A DNA stretch of 63,460 nt from Caryophanales bacterium UBA3375 (GTDB taxonomy: Bacteria; Bacillota_I; Bacilli_A; UBA3375), in assembly GCA_002359095.1 (NCBI GenBank), contig DEQD01000007.1, positions 1-63,460 on the forward strand, read 5' to 3'. Positions 18,259 through 26,709 of this stretch are shown in pieces; the first letter of the stretch is position 1; each line of letters opens with the position of its first letter. Made by a program: the position numbers and the translations under genes. The notes under the pieces were generated by a model. The model did not search any database, was not told the DNA's origin, and saw only the letters and a program-made list of their open reading frames with translations.

Positions 18259-18284
18259 AAAATAACCTTTAAATCGGTTATTTT
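18259..18284 (-). terminator. terminator after trmN6-like gene
   Basis: A 9-bp stem pairs 18259-18267 with 18276-18284 around an 8-nt loop, and the minus-strand stem ends in four T residues. It lies 11 nt after the gene's stop and separates it from the rlmN promoter. Confidence 0.65.
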
Positions 18285-18294
18285 TTGGTTATAT

Positions 18295-18957
18295 TTATAT
18301 TGTAGTTGGTGGTAAAATTTTAGTATGAACACTATCGTGTTTAACGCATTCTACTAAAACCCTACTAGCTTCCTTATTATTAGTATAAATAAACTGGATT
18401 CTACTAATATGAAAGTTGTATTCATGTAGAGTTTTAATCAATTCATCAAAACGAATAGCTACATGAATAAAGACAAATTTTCCTTTATTTGATAAAAGTG
18501 TCTTAACTTCTTTTACTAATTGTTCAAAAGTTAACTCTAATTCATGTCTAGCAATCCCTAAAGCATCTTTTTTATGGATTTTAGTGTTTGTATCTACCTT
18601 ATAATAAGGTGGATTACAGACAATTAAATCCCAACAATTAGCACCTATCTTTTGATTAATGTCTATTACATTATCATGATAAATTGTAATTTGATTATCA
18701 ATCTTATTATGTTTAATACTTTTAGTAAACAATTCTACATTTTTTTCTTGTAATTCGACACTACTAATACTAATATCAGTCTTATTAGTAAGTAACATAC
18801 TAATCGGACCATTTCCTGCACAAAGTTCTAAAATATGATTACATTTTTTATTAATATTTATAAAATCAACTAATAATAATGAATCTTGAGTATAGTTATT
18901 TTGATTGTTATCTTGATAAATAACTAAATTATTTGCTAAATCATTTTTAATAATCAT
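18295..18957 (-). CDS. TrmN6/YabB-like tRNA adenine-N6 methyltransferase
   Basis: The protein (220 residues) is a class I methyltransferase with motif I as LELCAGNGP near residue 43 and the catalytic VCNPPYYK, the NPPY signature of enzymes that methylate exocyclic amino groups of adenine. Relatives methylate N6 of A37 in tRNA-Val (YfiC/TrmN6); B. subtilis yabB is the likely counterpart. It overlaps holB by 11 nt, matching the tmk...holB...yabB order of Bacilli. The exact substrate is inferred from the family and context. Confidence 0.82.
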   Translation of the reverse strand: MIIKNDLANNLVIYQDNNQNNYTQDSLLLVDFININKKCNHILELCAGNGPISMLLTNKTDISISSVELQEKNVELFTKSIKHNKIDNQITIYHDNVIDINQKIGANCWDLIVCNPPYYKVDTNTKIHKKDALGIARHELELTFEQLVKEVKTLLSNKGKFVFIHVAIRFDELIKTLHEYNFHISRIQFIYTNNKEASRVLVECVKHDSVHTKILPPTTI

Positions 18958-19672
18958 ATTGTTTTAACCTAATTTCTACACTAGTACTAATGGTAGCAAA
19001 GATAGCATCTATGGTACTATCTAAATTACTATTATTTCTAACCTGTCTTTCAAAACTTTGTACTTGTTTAAATGTTTTTAAATAATTTAGTTGTTTTAAA
19101 GCATTTAAAACAATACTAAGTATTATTTCAACATCTATTATATTAACTTCTTTAATATTAGTTTTAAATAAGATAAATGCTTCTTCAAAGTTATTTTTTA
19201 AACAACTTTTATTAATACGGCGATAGATTTTATCTAAATCCATATTTTCTTCTAGATAAAATCTAGATTTATCACTAAGAATGTTTAAAAAATCATCTTT
19301 TAAGTCAACTACTTCTTTTAGATCATAACTTATAATTCTTGATCTAATTGTTTTTAATACATTATTTTCATTTTCATAAATAAGTATTTGAATTTGATTA
19401 TCATTATCCTCTATCGTTTTTAATAGTTTATTTTGATTTATAACTGATATTTGATCAAAATAACCTATAATACCGACAATAACAATTTCATCTGTAGTAA
19501 GAGTATTAATTTGAGTTAAATAAGTATATACATCATCAGCAAGGATTTTATCTTTGACTAAATCAACAACCATATATTGTTTATCATCAACGTTGTTGTT
19601 GATAATATCAGTTATAAATGGTTTTAATTTAGGATTATTTAAATTAGTTTTAATACCTACTGTTAGTCCCAT
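18947..19672 (-). CDS. holB: divergent DNA polymerase III delta-prime subunit (HolB-like)
   Basis: HolB (delta-prime) is the rigid stator of the clamp loader. This 241-residue protein is shorter than usual (about 300-330), and neither a Walker A motif nor a zinc-binding cysteine cluster is visible. Retained landmarks are a stretch around QNKLLKTIEDND that resembles the N-A-x-x-x-L-K-x-x-E-E-P segment of clamp-loader subunits, and IRSRI just after it, where family members read (T)I.SRC. Its position downstream of tmk and upstream of a yabB-like methyltransferase is the normal holB site. Sequence is otherwise poorly conserved. Confidence 0.7.
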   Translation of the reverse strand: MGLTVGIKTNLNNPKLKPFITDIINNNVDDKQYMVVDLVKDKILADDVYTYLTQINTLTTDEIVIVGIIGYFDQISVINQNKLLKTIEDNDNQIQILIYENENNVLKTIRSRIISYDLKEVVDLKDDFLNILSDKSRFYLEENMDLDKIYRRINKSCLKNNFEEAFILFKTNIKEVNIIDVEIILSIVLNALKQLNYLKTFKQVQSFERQVRNNSNLDSTIDAIFATISTSVEIRLKQYDY

Positions 19673-19679
19673 ACTACTC

Positions 19680-19949
19680 CTACTTATTTTTTATACTATA
19701 CCACAGTTTGTTAGAACGCGGAAACTCCTCGTTGATAATCTTTTTAATTTGTTTTATCGTTTGTTTATCGTTTTGATCAAACTTATGATTAATATGTTTA
19801 AAACCTTCTTCTTTAACTATAATATTATTATCTTCTAAATAAATAGATACTATTCTATCTTTTTTAAAAGATTTAATTACTATTATTTTATCTTCTAACT
19901 TAGTTATATCTCTTTTAACTAAATTATTTACTTCTTTAATATTAATCAT
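19680..19949 (-). CDS. unknown small protein, paralog B of a tandem pair
   Basis: An 89-residue basic protein that I do not recognise. It is clearly related to its upstream neighbour at 19942-20280: both share a KD/RDI.KL start, a strand-rich middle and the C-terminal motif EFPRSNKxWYxI. The start ATG overlaps the neighbour's stop in ATGATTAA, so the two are translationally coupled. They occupy the place of yaaQ and yaaR between tmk and holB in B. subtilis, but no resemblance to those proteins is obvious. No signal peptide or membrane segment is seen. Confidence 0.8.
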   Translation of the reverse strand: MINIKEVNNLVKRDITKLEDKIIVIKSFKKDRIVSIYLEDNNIIVKEEGFKHINHKFDQNDKQTIKQIKKIINEEFPRSNKLWYSIKNK

Positions 19950-20280
19950 AATCTTGGCTTATATCTTCATAAATTTCATCAAAACTTTTATGTTTATAGT
20001 AATCTTTTTTACTAATAATGTTATACCATACTTTATTAGAACGTGGAAATTCTAATTGAATTAACTTTTTAATCATTCTTAGATATTCACGTTCATCATT
20101 TATATCATATATATAATTTTTATTACCATATCCTTGATCATCTAAAATCACTTGTTTACCATCAACTAAAACAAAAAACATTCGATTCTTTTTAGCTGAT
20201 TTAACTGCTATTACTTGCTCTGGTTTTAACTTCTTAATATCTTTTTTAATTCTTATCTTTAATTCAACTTTATTTAACAT
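19942..20280 (-). CDS. unknown small protein, paralog A of a tandem pair
   Basis: A 112-residue, Lys-rich soluble protein of unknown function. It begins within the last codons of tmk (11-nt overlap) and is followed by its shorter paralog. The shared core runs from about residue 13 to 92 and ends in LEFPRSNKVWYNI; this copy has an extra charged tail of about 20 residues. The alternating hydrophobic pattern suggests a small beta-rich fold with a helix before the motif. Placement with tmk and holB hints at a DNA-metabolism role, but this is only context. Confidence 0.82.
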   Translation of the reverse strand: MLNKVELKIRIKKDIKKLKPEQVIAVKSAKKNRMFFVLVDGKQVILDDQGYGNKNYIYDINDEREYLRMIKKLIQLEFPRSNKVWYNIISKKDYYKHKSFDEIYEDISQDYD

Positions 20281-20890
20281 AACTATTAATGATTTCTATT
20301 ACCTGATTTGTAATAGTAGTTATATCATTAGTTGCATCAATTACATATACATTTTCTTTATCTTTAAACCAAGTATCAAAACCTTCTTTAACAAGATTGT
20401 GAAACTCAATATCTTCTTGATCTAAACGATTAATTTCATCACTACGAGTATCATTAATACGTTTTAAACCAACTTCTGGATCTAGTGATAGATAAATTAC
20501 AATATCAGGAAGTAGATTATCAGTTGCCCAACCATTAATACTAGCTACATAATCCATTCCTAAATTACGTGCATATCCTTGATAAACAATACTGCTATCA
20601 ACATAACGATCTGATAATACTAATTTATTTTCACTAAGAGCTGGTTTAATTACTTGATTAACATGTTCACATCTAGCTGCAGCAAATAATAAAGATTCAG
20701 TTTTAGCATCCATATCATCATTAATAATAATTTCTCTTATCTTTTCTGATACACTACATCCACCTGGTTCTCTAGTAATTAAAGTGTTAATGTTTGTATT
20801 ATTTTCATAATACTCATTAACACTACGAATAATAGTTGATTTACCACTTCCTTCTCCACCTTCAAAAGTAACAAATAAACCTTTATTCAT
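20270..20890 (-). CDS. tmk: thymidylate kinase
   Basis: Tmk phosphorylates dTMP to dTDP with ATP. The P-loop reads FEGGEGSGKST at about residues 8-18, followed by the DR/TREPGG motif at the dTMP site and the conserved DRYVDSS segment. Length is 206 residues. I use the ATG at 20890, which forms ATGAATAA with the ylxM stop and has GGGAG upstream; the longer frame starting at 20917 lies inside ylxM. The following two unknown genes and holB belong to the same run. Confidence 0.95.
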   Translation of the reverse strand: MNKGLFVTFEGGEGSGKSTIIRSVNEYYENNTNINTLITREPGGCSVSEKIREIIINDDMDAKTESLLFAAARCEHVNQVIKPALSENKLVLSDRYVDSSIVYQGYARNLGMDYVASINGWATDNLLPDIVIYLSLDPEVGLKRINDTRSDEINRLDQEDIEFHNLVKEGFDTWFKDKENVYVIDATNDITTITNQVIEIINSYVK

Positions 20891-21185
20891 CTTCACTCCC
20901 AATAATTTCAGAAACACTTGTATTATGTTGTTGTAAGTAATTATCTAGTTTTTGATAATTACTTACAACGTGTAATTTATCTTCCCAATCAAATAATTGT
21001 TTTTCAATTTTTTGTAAAGAATTAAATATAGCTGTCTTACTTACTTGATTAATATCTGCTATTTCATTGATAGAATAATCATCAAAATAATACATCTCAT
21101 AAATGTCTTGATGCTTATCACTAAGTAGTAAGTGATAAGCATCATACAATTTATCTAATACTTGATTTTTATCAATTTTATTCAT
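20883..21185 (-). CDS. ylxM: YlxM/p13-like HTH protein of the signal recognition pathway
   Basis: A 100-residue protein with the YlxM family pattern: an N-terminal helical segment (DKLYDAYHLLLSDKHQ) and a sigma-like helix-turn-helix region (SINEIADINQVSKTAIFNSL). YlxM is encoded next to SRP genes in Gram-positives and modulates SRP activity in Streptococcus. Here it lies directly behind ftsY, overlapping it by 8 nt, which supports the assignment; ffh, its usual partner, is not in the window. It overlaps tmk in the same way. Confidence 0.85.
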   Translation of the reverse strand: MNKIDKNQVLDKLYDAYHLLLSDKHQDIYEMYYFDDYSINEIADINQVSKTAIFNSLQKIEKQLFDWEDKLHVVSNYQKLDNYLQQHNTSVSEIIGSEDE

Positions 21186-22131
21186 TATTATCTTCTTTAA
21201 ATAACATTTCTAGATATTCTTTATAATTAAAAGGTTCAATAGCTTCAACATTTTCACCACTAGTTATAAAGTAGATTGGAATTCTTAATTCATAAGCAAT
21301 ATTAATAATTAATCCTACTTTAAAGTTAGTATCTACTTTAGTAACAATAATTCCATCTAAGTTAGTTACTTCATTAAAAACAAAAGCTTGTTCTAATGTA
21401 TTTTTACCACTAGTTCCATCAAGTACTAAAATATTTTTCTTATTGTATTCTCGATTAACATTTTTTTCAATTACTTGATCAATTTTTTTAAGTTCTTCCA
21501 TTAAATCTACTTTATTGTGTAAACGTCCTGCGGTATCACAAATAAGTAATTCTACATCTTCTTGTTTATTAACTTCTTCAATTGCATTATAAACTACTGC
21601 ACTAGGAGCATGACCTTGATGTGTTTTAACAATATCTACTCCTAACTCTTTAGCCCAACGATCTAATTGTTCAATAGCTCCAGCTCTAAATGTATCAGCT
21701 GCTGCTAGAAGCGTTTTATAATGATTTTTATATAAATTAGTTAATTTAGAAATCGTAGTAGTTTTACCTACTCCATTTACTCCCATTACTAATAAGATAT
21801 TCAATTTATCATCACTTAATTCTAACTTTTCTTCTTTAAAATTTATAATATCGTTAATAATTTCAAAGAATACATCATTAAATGTTTGTTGATCAATTCT
21901 TTGATTATAAACTTTACTTTCCATTTGTTGTGTTATTAAAATAGCAACATTAGGTAAAATATCTAGTTCAATTAATTTTTCTTCCAAATCATCAAAGAAA
22001 TCTTCATTAAAAAATTCATGATCAACAAATAATGAGTTAAATGAATGCATAAAGTTGTTATTAACAACTTTAAAATTAAATAACATTTCATCTTTAACCG
22101 CTTTAATTGTTTGTTTAAATTTTTTAAACAT
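21178..22131 (-). CDS. ftsY: signal recognition particle receptor FtsY
   Basis: FtsY is the SRP receptor GTPase that delivers ribosome-nascent chain complexes to the Sec translocon. The NG domain is complete: G1 as GVNGVGKTT near residue 114, the DTFRAGAIEQL segment, G3 as DTAGR and G4 as TKVD. It has no long acidic A domain, as is normal for Firmicutes; the N-terminus is a basic amphipathic helix (MFKKFKQTIK). Length is 317 residues. smc lies upstream with only 2 nt between, the common smc-ftsY pair. Confidence 0.96.
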   Translation of the reverse strand: MFKKFKQTIKAVKDEMLFNFKVVNNNFMHSFNSLFVDHEFFNEDFFDDLEEKLIELDILPNVAILITQQMESKVYNQRIDQQTFNDVFFEIINDIINFKEEKLELSDDKLNILLVMGVNGVGKTTTISKLTNLYKNHYKTLLAAADTFRAGAIEQLDRWAKELGVDIVKTHQGHAPSAVVYNAIEEVNKQEDVELLICDTAGRLHNKVDLMEELKKIDQVIEKNVNREYNKKNILVLDGTSGKNTLEQAFVFNEVTNLDGIIVTKVDTNFKVGLIINIAYELRIPIYFITSGENVEAIEPFNYKEYLEMLFKEDNNE

Positions 22132-22133
22132 TT

Positions 22134-24989
22134 TTACCCCTCTTTAGTTAAATCAACACCATCTTTTAATGTTGTTTTAAACACTGAACTAATCCCTTTT
22201 TCTACCATGGTAATTCCAAATAAAGAATCACATGCTTCCATCGTACCTTGACGGTGAGTAATTACTAAGAATTGTGTTCTTTCACTAAATACTTTAATAT
22301 AGTTAGCATAACGTTTTACATTTACTTCATCTAGAGCTGCTTCTACCTCATCTAGAATTGTAAATGGTATTTTCTTAATTCGTAAAATTGCAAACAATAG
22401 TGAAATAGCCGTAAGTGCTTTTTCACCCCCACTTAAAAGTGATATTGTTTGTAATTTTTTACCTGGTGGTTGAGCAACAATTTCTACCCCAGTATTTAAT
22501 AAATCCTCAGGATTTGTTAATACAAGGTCTGCTTTACCTCCTCCAAATAATTCGGAGAAAATATATTTAAATTCTTCTCTTAATTTTTTGTAAGCATAAT
22601 CAAACTGTTTAATAACAACTGTATCTAATTGATCCATAATTGTTGTTAATTTTTCCATTGCATGTAATAAATCTTCTTTTTGTGTACTTAAGAAATCATA
22701 ACGTTCTTTGATTTCTTCATATTCATTAATTGCATCAGGATTAATTACTCCAAGTGATTTAATTCTACGTTTTGTAGTAGATACAATCTCTTTGTATTCT
22801 TCTACATTAATGTTTTTATCAGATAATTGATAAGCACGTTCAAAGCTTAGTTGATATTCTTCACTAAGTGAAGTCATTAACGAATCTAATTCCATTTCCA
22901 TCCGCGAAATTTTAATATTATTATCATTTTGTTGATTAGACAATAATTTTAATTCTTCATTATCATTTTTCATATTTAAAATGATTTCTTGACGTTCTTC
23001 ATTATACTTATCTAACATGTTTTCTAACTCTAAACGTTTATTATGAAGTTCATTATAACGAGCACGATGCTCTTCTAATTCTTTATCAATTGATGCTACT
23101 TCACCCTCATCAATATCAACATCTAATTCTTTTAATTCAAAAGAGTCTACTCTAATTTGTTCTTCTAAATTTTTAGCTTCTTCATAGTAGTAATTAATTT
23201 GTAATCTAATTTCATGTAAACTTTCTTCTTTTACTTTTAATTTATTAATTAATTCTTCCAAACTACTATTTAATTTATCTAATTCATTAGTCAAATCTTC
23301 TTGTTTTTTAGCAACTAATAATGGGTTTACTTGTTTAAATTTACCCCCACTAATACTACCATTGTTAGCTAAAACATCACCATCTAATGTTACGATTTTT
23401 ACACGTTGATTATATTTTTTAAATGCTTTTGTGGCATTATCTAAATTATCAAATACTACTGTAGTATTTAGTAGGTTTTTAAATACATCTTGATATTTAG
23501 ATTCTACTTCTACTAAATTATAAGCTATATCAATATAACCGTTTTCTTTACTTATATCATTAATTAAATTATCTTCTAAATTTCGATATTTTACATCTTT
23601 TAAACTCATAAAAGTAGCACGACCAAATTTATTATCACGAAGATATTTAATTGCTAATTTAATCTCCTCCATATCATCCATAATAATATCGTTTAATCGT
23701 CCACTAATACATACATTAATTGCTTCAGCATATTTATAATCTACTTTAAATAAATCTCTTACTACTTTAGCTGTATTGAATTTATTAGTTTCAATTATCT
23801 TACTTACACTAAAACTGTAGTTGTTACGTTTAGATTGTTGTTCTAAATCACTTAATTCATTTTCAACATCATAACGACGATTACGTTTAGTTGTTATTTC
23901 TTGATTAAGATTATTTATTTCTTCTTCATATTTATTTAAATCATTTTTTCTTTCACTAATAAGTGATTGGTTCTTTTGTAATAATTCTTTGTTTTTAAAA
24001 ATACTTTGTTTTAAATTATTAATTTTAAGTGCACTATCAGAACCATCTAACATTTTTTGACGTTCACTAATCATTTTAAAGTTAGCTTGTAAGTCATAAA
24101 TGTGTTCTTGAGTTTGAGTAATTTGGTTAGTAATTTCACTTATATTATTTTTGACTTTTATTTCATTATCCTGAATTTGTGCTAAAGTGGCATCAGCAAT
24201 ACTAATATCATTATTAGTTTTTACTATTTTTTGCGTGATTTCTTCATTAATTTTTTTATAAGCAACAAAGTCATCATTAATATCATAAATACGGTTAGCT
24301 AAATATGATACTTCATATTTTTCTAATTTCTCTTTTAATTCATTAAACTCTTTTGCTTTATCTCTTTGTTTTTCTAGTGGTCCTAAACGTTGATCCATTT
24401 CACCTAAAATTAAATCTACTTGTTTTAAGTTTTCATTAGTTCGATCTAATTTTCTAATAGCTGCTTCTTTACGTTTTTTATATTTTAATACTCCACTAAT
24501 ATCTTCAATTACTTGACGTCTAGCTTCGGGTTTAGATACAATAATTTCTTCAATTTTTCCTTGAGAAATAATAGAAAAACTATTTCTACCAATCCCTGAA
24601 TCCATAAATAAATCAACAATATCTTTCATACGACATTCTACATTGTTGATTAAATATTCACTATCTCCACTACGATATAAACGTCGAGTAACACTTACTT
24701 CATTATACTCTAAATCAACATGTTGATCTGAATTATCTAAAACTAAGGTCACTTCAGCAAAATTAGCTTTCTTTCTTGTTTGTGTACCACCAAAGATAAC
24801 ATCAACACTACTTTTACCACGTAAAGATTTTGAACTTTGTTCACCAAATACCCATCTAATAGCATCAATAATATTACTCTTACCACTACCATTTGGTCCA
24901 ACAATACCAATAAAGTTATCATCAAACTTTATTGTAGTCTTGTTAGCAAATGATTTAAATCCATATAATCTTAACTCATTAATTCTCAT
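22134..24989 (-). CDS. smc: chromosome segregation ATPase SMC, short-armed
   Basis: SMC forms dimers that bind ScpAB and extrude DNA loops after loading by ParB. The head motifs are intact: Walker A GPNGSGKSN at 31-39, and near the C-terminus the LSGGEK signature and Walker B with ILDEVEAALDEVN. The hinge is at about residues 395-550. Total length is 951 residues against about 1190 in B. subtilis; the missing part comes from both coiled-coil arms, each about one third shorter, and not from the head or hinge. AAGGATG precedes the ATG. Confidence 0.96.
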   Translation of the reverse strand: MRINELRLYGFKSFANKTTIKFDDNFIGIVGPNGSGKSNIIDAIRWVFGEQSSKSLRGKSSVDVIFGGTQTRKKANFAEVTLVLDNSDQHVDLEYNEVSVTRRLYRSGDSEYLINNVECRMKDIVDLFMDSGIGRNSFSIISQGKIEEIIVSKPEARRQVIEDISGVLKYKKRKEAAIRKLDRTNENLKQVDLILGEMDQRLGPLEKQRDKAKEFNELKEKLEKYEVSYLANRIYDINDDFVAYKKINEEITQKIVKTNNDISIADATLAQIQDNEIKVKNNISEITNQITQTQEHIYDLQANFKMISERQKMLDGSDSALKINNLKQSIFKNKELLQKNQSLISERKNDLNKYEEEINNLNQEITTKRNRRYDVENELSDLEQQSKRNNYSFSVSKIIETNKFNTAKVVRDLFKVDYKYAEAINVCISGRLNDIIMDDMEEIKLAIKYLRDNKFGRATFMSLKDVKYRNLEDNLINDISKENGYIDIAYNLVEVESKYQDVFKNLLNTTVVFDNLDNATKAFKKYNQRVKIVTLDGDVLANNGSISGGKFKQVNPLLVAKKQEDLTNELDKLNSSLEELINKLKVKEESLHEIRLQINYYYEEAKNLEEQIRVDSFELKELDVDIDEGEVASIDKELEEHRARYNELHNKRLELENMLDKYNEERQEIILNMKNDNEELKLLSNQQNDNNIKISRMEMELDSLMTSLSEEYQLSFERAYQLSDKNINVEEYKEIVSTTKRRIKSLGVINPDAINEYEEIKERYDFLSTQKEDLLHAMEKLTTIMDQLDTVVIKQFDYAYKKLREEFKYIFSELFGGGKADLVLTNPEDLLNTGVEIVAQPPGKKLQTISLLSGGEKALTAISLLFAILRIKKIPFTILDEVEAALDEVNVKRYANYIKVFSERTQFLVITHRQGTMEACDSLFGITMVEKGISSVFKTTLKDGVDLTKEG

Positions 24990-25000
24990 AACATCCTTAA

Positions 25001-25501
25001 TTACTTATTAGTTTCTAATATTTTTTCTACATATTTAAAATTATCAACACCATTAACTACCATAATTTTAAACGCATCTTTTATCACTTGTGGTGAATAC
25101 CCTTCTTCTAACCATTCTTCTAATTGCTTTAATTCATGATCTAGTAAATTACGATCAATTATTTTTCTAACACTAATACCAACTTGTACCACATTTTCTT
25201 CATGTAAAAACTTCTCATCAAGACTTCTTTCTAATCTTTGAAAGAATTCATCAATATCAAATACGATATCTCCATTTGACTTAGTTTGATAACTTAATAC
25301 TTTATCTTTAATTAAATCTGAAATCTCATCACGAGACATTTGATTATTACTAATTAATTCAGATAAACTAACACTTTCTTTATTTAAAGCTATTAATTTA
25401 ATAATACTTACTAATTGTTTTTCAGAAATATGTAAATTCTTATAATTATCAATTAACATATTAGGAATTGTAATAACTCTATATTTACTCATTGCACTCA
25501 T
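25001..25501 (-). CDS. DnaD-like replication/primosome protein
   Basis: A 166-residue protein whose C-terminal part (about 115-164) fits the DnaD/DnaB_2 domain: the WLEEGYSPQVIKDAFKI segment and the following VDNFKYVEKIL are characteristic. The N-terminal part looks like a winged-helix domain (SEKQLVSIIKLIALN). DnaD proteins bind DNA and help load the replicative helicase during initiation in low-GC Gram-positives. It overlaps ispD by an ATGA and precedes smc. DnaD itself is usually about 230 residues, so this is a short or divergent family member. Confidence 0.8.
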   Translation of the reverse strand: MSAMSKYRVITIPNMLIDNYKNLHISEKQLVSIIKLIALNKESVSLSELISNNQMSRDEISDLIKDKVLSYQTKSNGDIVFDIDEFFQRLERSLDEKFLHEENVVQVGISVRKIIDRNLLDHELKQLEEWLEEGYSPQVIKDAFKIMVVNGVDNFKYVEKILETNK

Positions 25502-26133
25502 AATTGCTCCAAATCTTGTTTTACTGTGATTTTAATATTACTATATTCCCCTTCTATTAAATATGGTTGTATTCCCATTTTAACCATCATTCCAACTTCA
25601 TCAGTATCTTCTAAATTATTGTTAAATCCTTTTAGTAATAAATCTTTTTTAAATATTTGTGGGGTTTGCATATTATATAATTTGTCTCGATCAAGTACTT
25701 GTATTACAACATTATTTTCAACAACTCTAATAGAATCTATTGCTTTAACTCCAACACAATAAGCTTGATGTTGATTTAATTTAACTTCATCAATACATTT
25801 TTTAATTAAATCATCACTAATATTACATCTAGCACCATCATGAATAAAAATCATTTCATTACTACAAACATTTACACCAGATTTAACACTATCTGCTCTA
25901 GTATCTCCACCATAAACAAATTTGATTTTATCATTAGTAAATATCTTTTTAAACATTACTTCATCATCAGGATGAATTACTAAAACTACTTCATCAAATT
26001 CTTTATAATTTAGAAATTTATTAACTGTACGTTCAATAATAGTTTCATTATTTTTTAATAAATATAATAATTTATTATAATTTAACTCCATTCTACTACC
26101 ACGTCCAGCACATGGAATAACTACAGAATACAT
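25498..26133 (-). CDS. ispD: 2-C-methyl-D-erythritol 4-phosphate cytidylyltransferase IspD
   Basis: IspD activates methylerythritol phosphate with CTP in the non-mevalonate isoprenoid pathway. The nucleotide loop is PCAGRGSRM at the N-terminus, followed by HDGAR near residue 98, the TPQIF motif and the C-terminal SNIKIT. Length is 211 residues, a little short of 230. The related TarI/IspD2 ribitol-phosphate enzymes are the main alternative; I favour IspD from motif context but did not test it. It overlaps rdgB by 13 nt. Confidence 0.85.
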   Translation of the reverse strand: MYSVVIPCAGRGSRMELNYNKLLYLLKNNETIIERTVNKFLNYKEFDEVVLVIHPDDEVMFKKIFTNDKIKFVYGGDTRADSVKSGVNVCSNEMIFIHDGARCNISDDLIKKCIDEVKLNQHQAYCVGVKAIDSIRVVENNVVIQVLDRDKLYNMQTPQIFKKDLLLKGFNNNLEDTDEVGMMVKMGIQPYLIEGEYSNIKITVKQDLEQL

Positions 26134-26702
26134 TGTGCTCCTAAATAATCTTTTAATTTATTTAAAGCAATAGCCCGATGTGATATTTTATTCTTTTCTT
26201 CACTAGTCATATCACTAACCAATTTATCATTAACAATAAATAATGGATCATAACCAAACCCTTCTTTACTACCTAGTTTAGTATTAACTCTACCCTTTAA
26301 TTCTCCCCTAAAGAATAAAGGCTCTCTATTAGGAATAACACAACAAATACAACAAACAAATTTAGCTTCGCGATTCTCTTCATTTTCTAATTCTTTTAAT
26401 AATTTTAAATTATTATTATAATCTATATTTTCTTTTGCATTAGAAAAACGAGCAGAATAAACACCAGGAGCACCTCCTAGCACGTCAACACAAATTCCAG
26501 AATCATCAGCAATAATTATATCATCAGGATATAATTTTGCTATCACTTGAGCTTTGATTAAGGAATTTTGTTCAAACGTTACCCCGTTTTCGATAATTTC
26601 TATATCAAGATTTAAATCCTGCAAGGATTTAATATCTTGATAATCTAAAATATCTTTTAATTCGTTGACTTTATGTTTGTTGTTTGTTGCTAAAATTATC
26701 AT
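26121..26702 (-). CDS. rdgB: XTP/dITP pyrophosphatase RdgB
   Basis: RdgB hydrolyses non-canonical purine nucleoside triphosphates (dITP, XTP) to monophosphates and so keeps hypoxanthine out of DNA. The family N-terminus MIILATNNKHKVNEL is plain, with IADDSGICVDVLGGAPGVYSAR (given here in part as ADDSG and GAPGVYSAR) as the active-site segment and SHRAIALNKL near the C-terminus. Length is 193 residues. A TTAGGAG site precedes the ATG, 7 nt after the fmt stop. Confidence 0.95.
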   Translation of the reverse strand: MIILATNNKHKVNELKDILDYQDIKSLQDLNLDIEIIENGVTFEQNSLIKAQVIAKLYPDDIIIADDSGICVDVLGGAPGVYSARFSNAKENIDYNNNLKLLKELENEENREAKFVCCICCVIPNREPLFFRGELKGRVNTKLGSKEGFGYDPLFIVNDKLVSDMTSEEKNKISHRAIALNKLKDYLGAQCIL

Positions 26703-26709
26703 TTTACTC

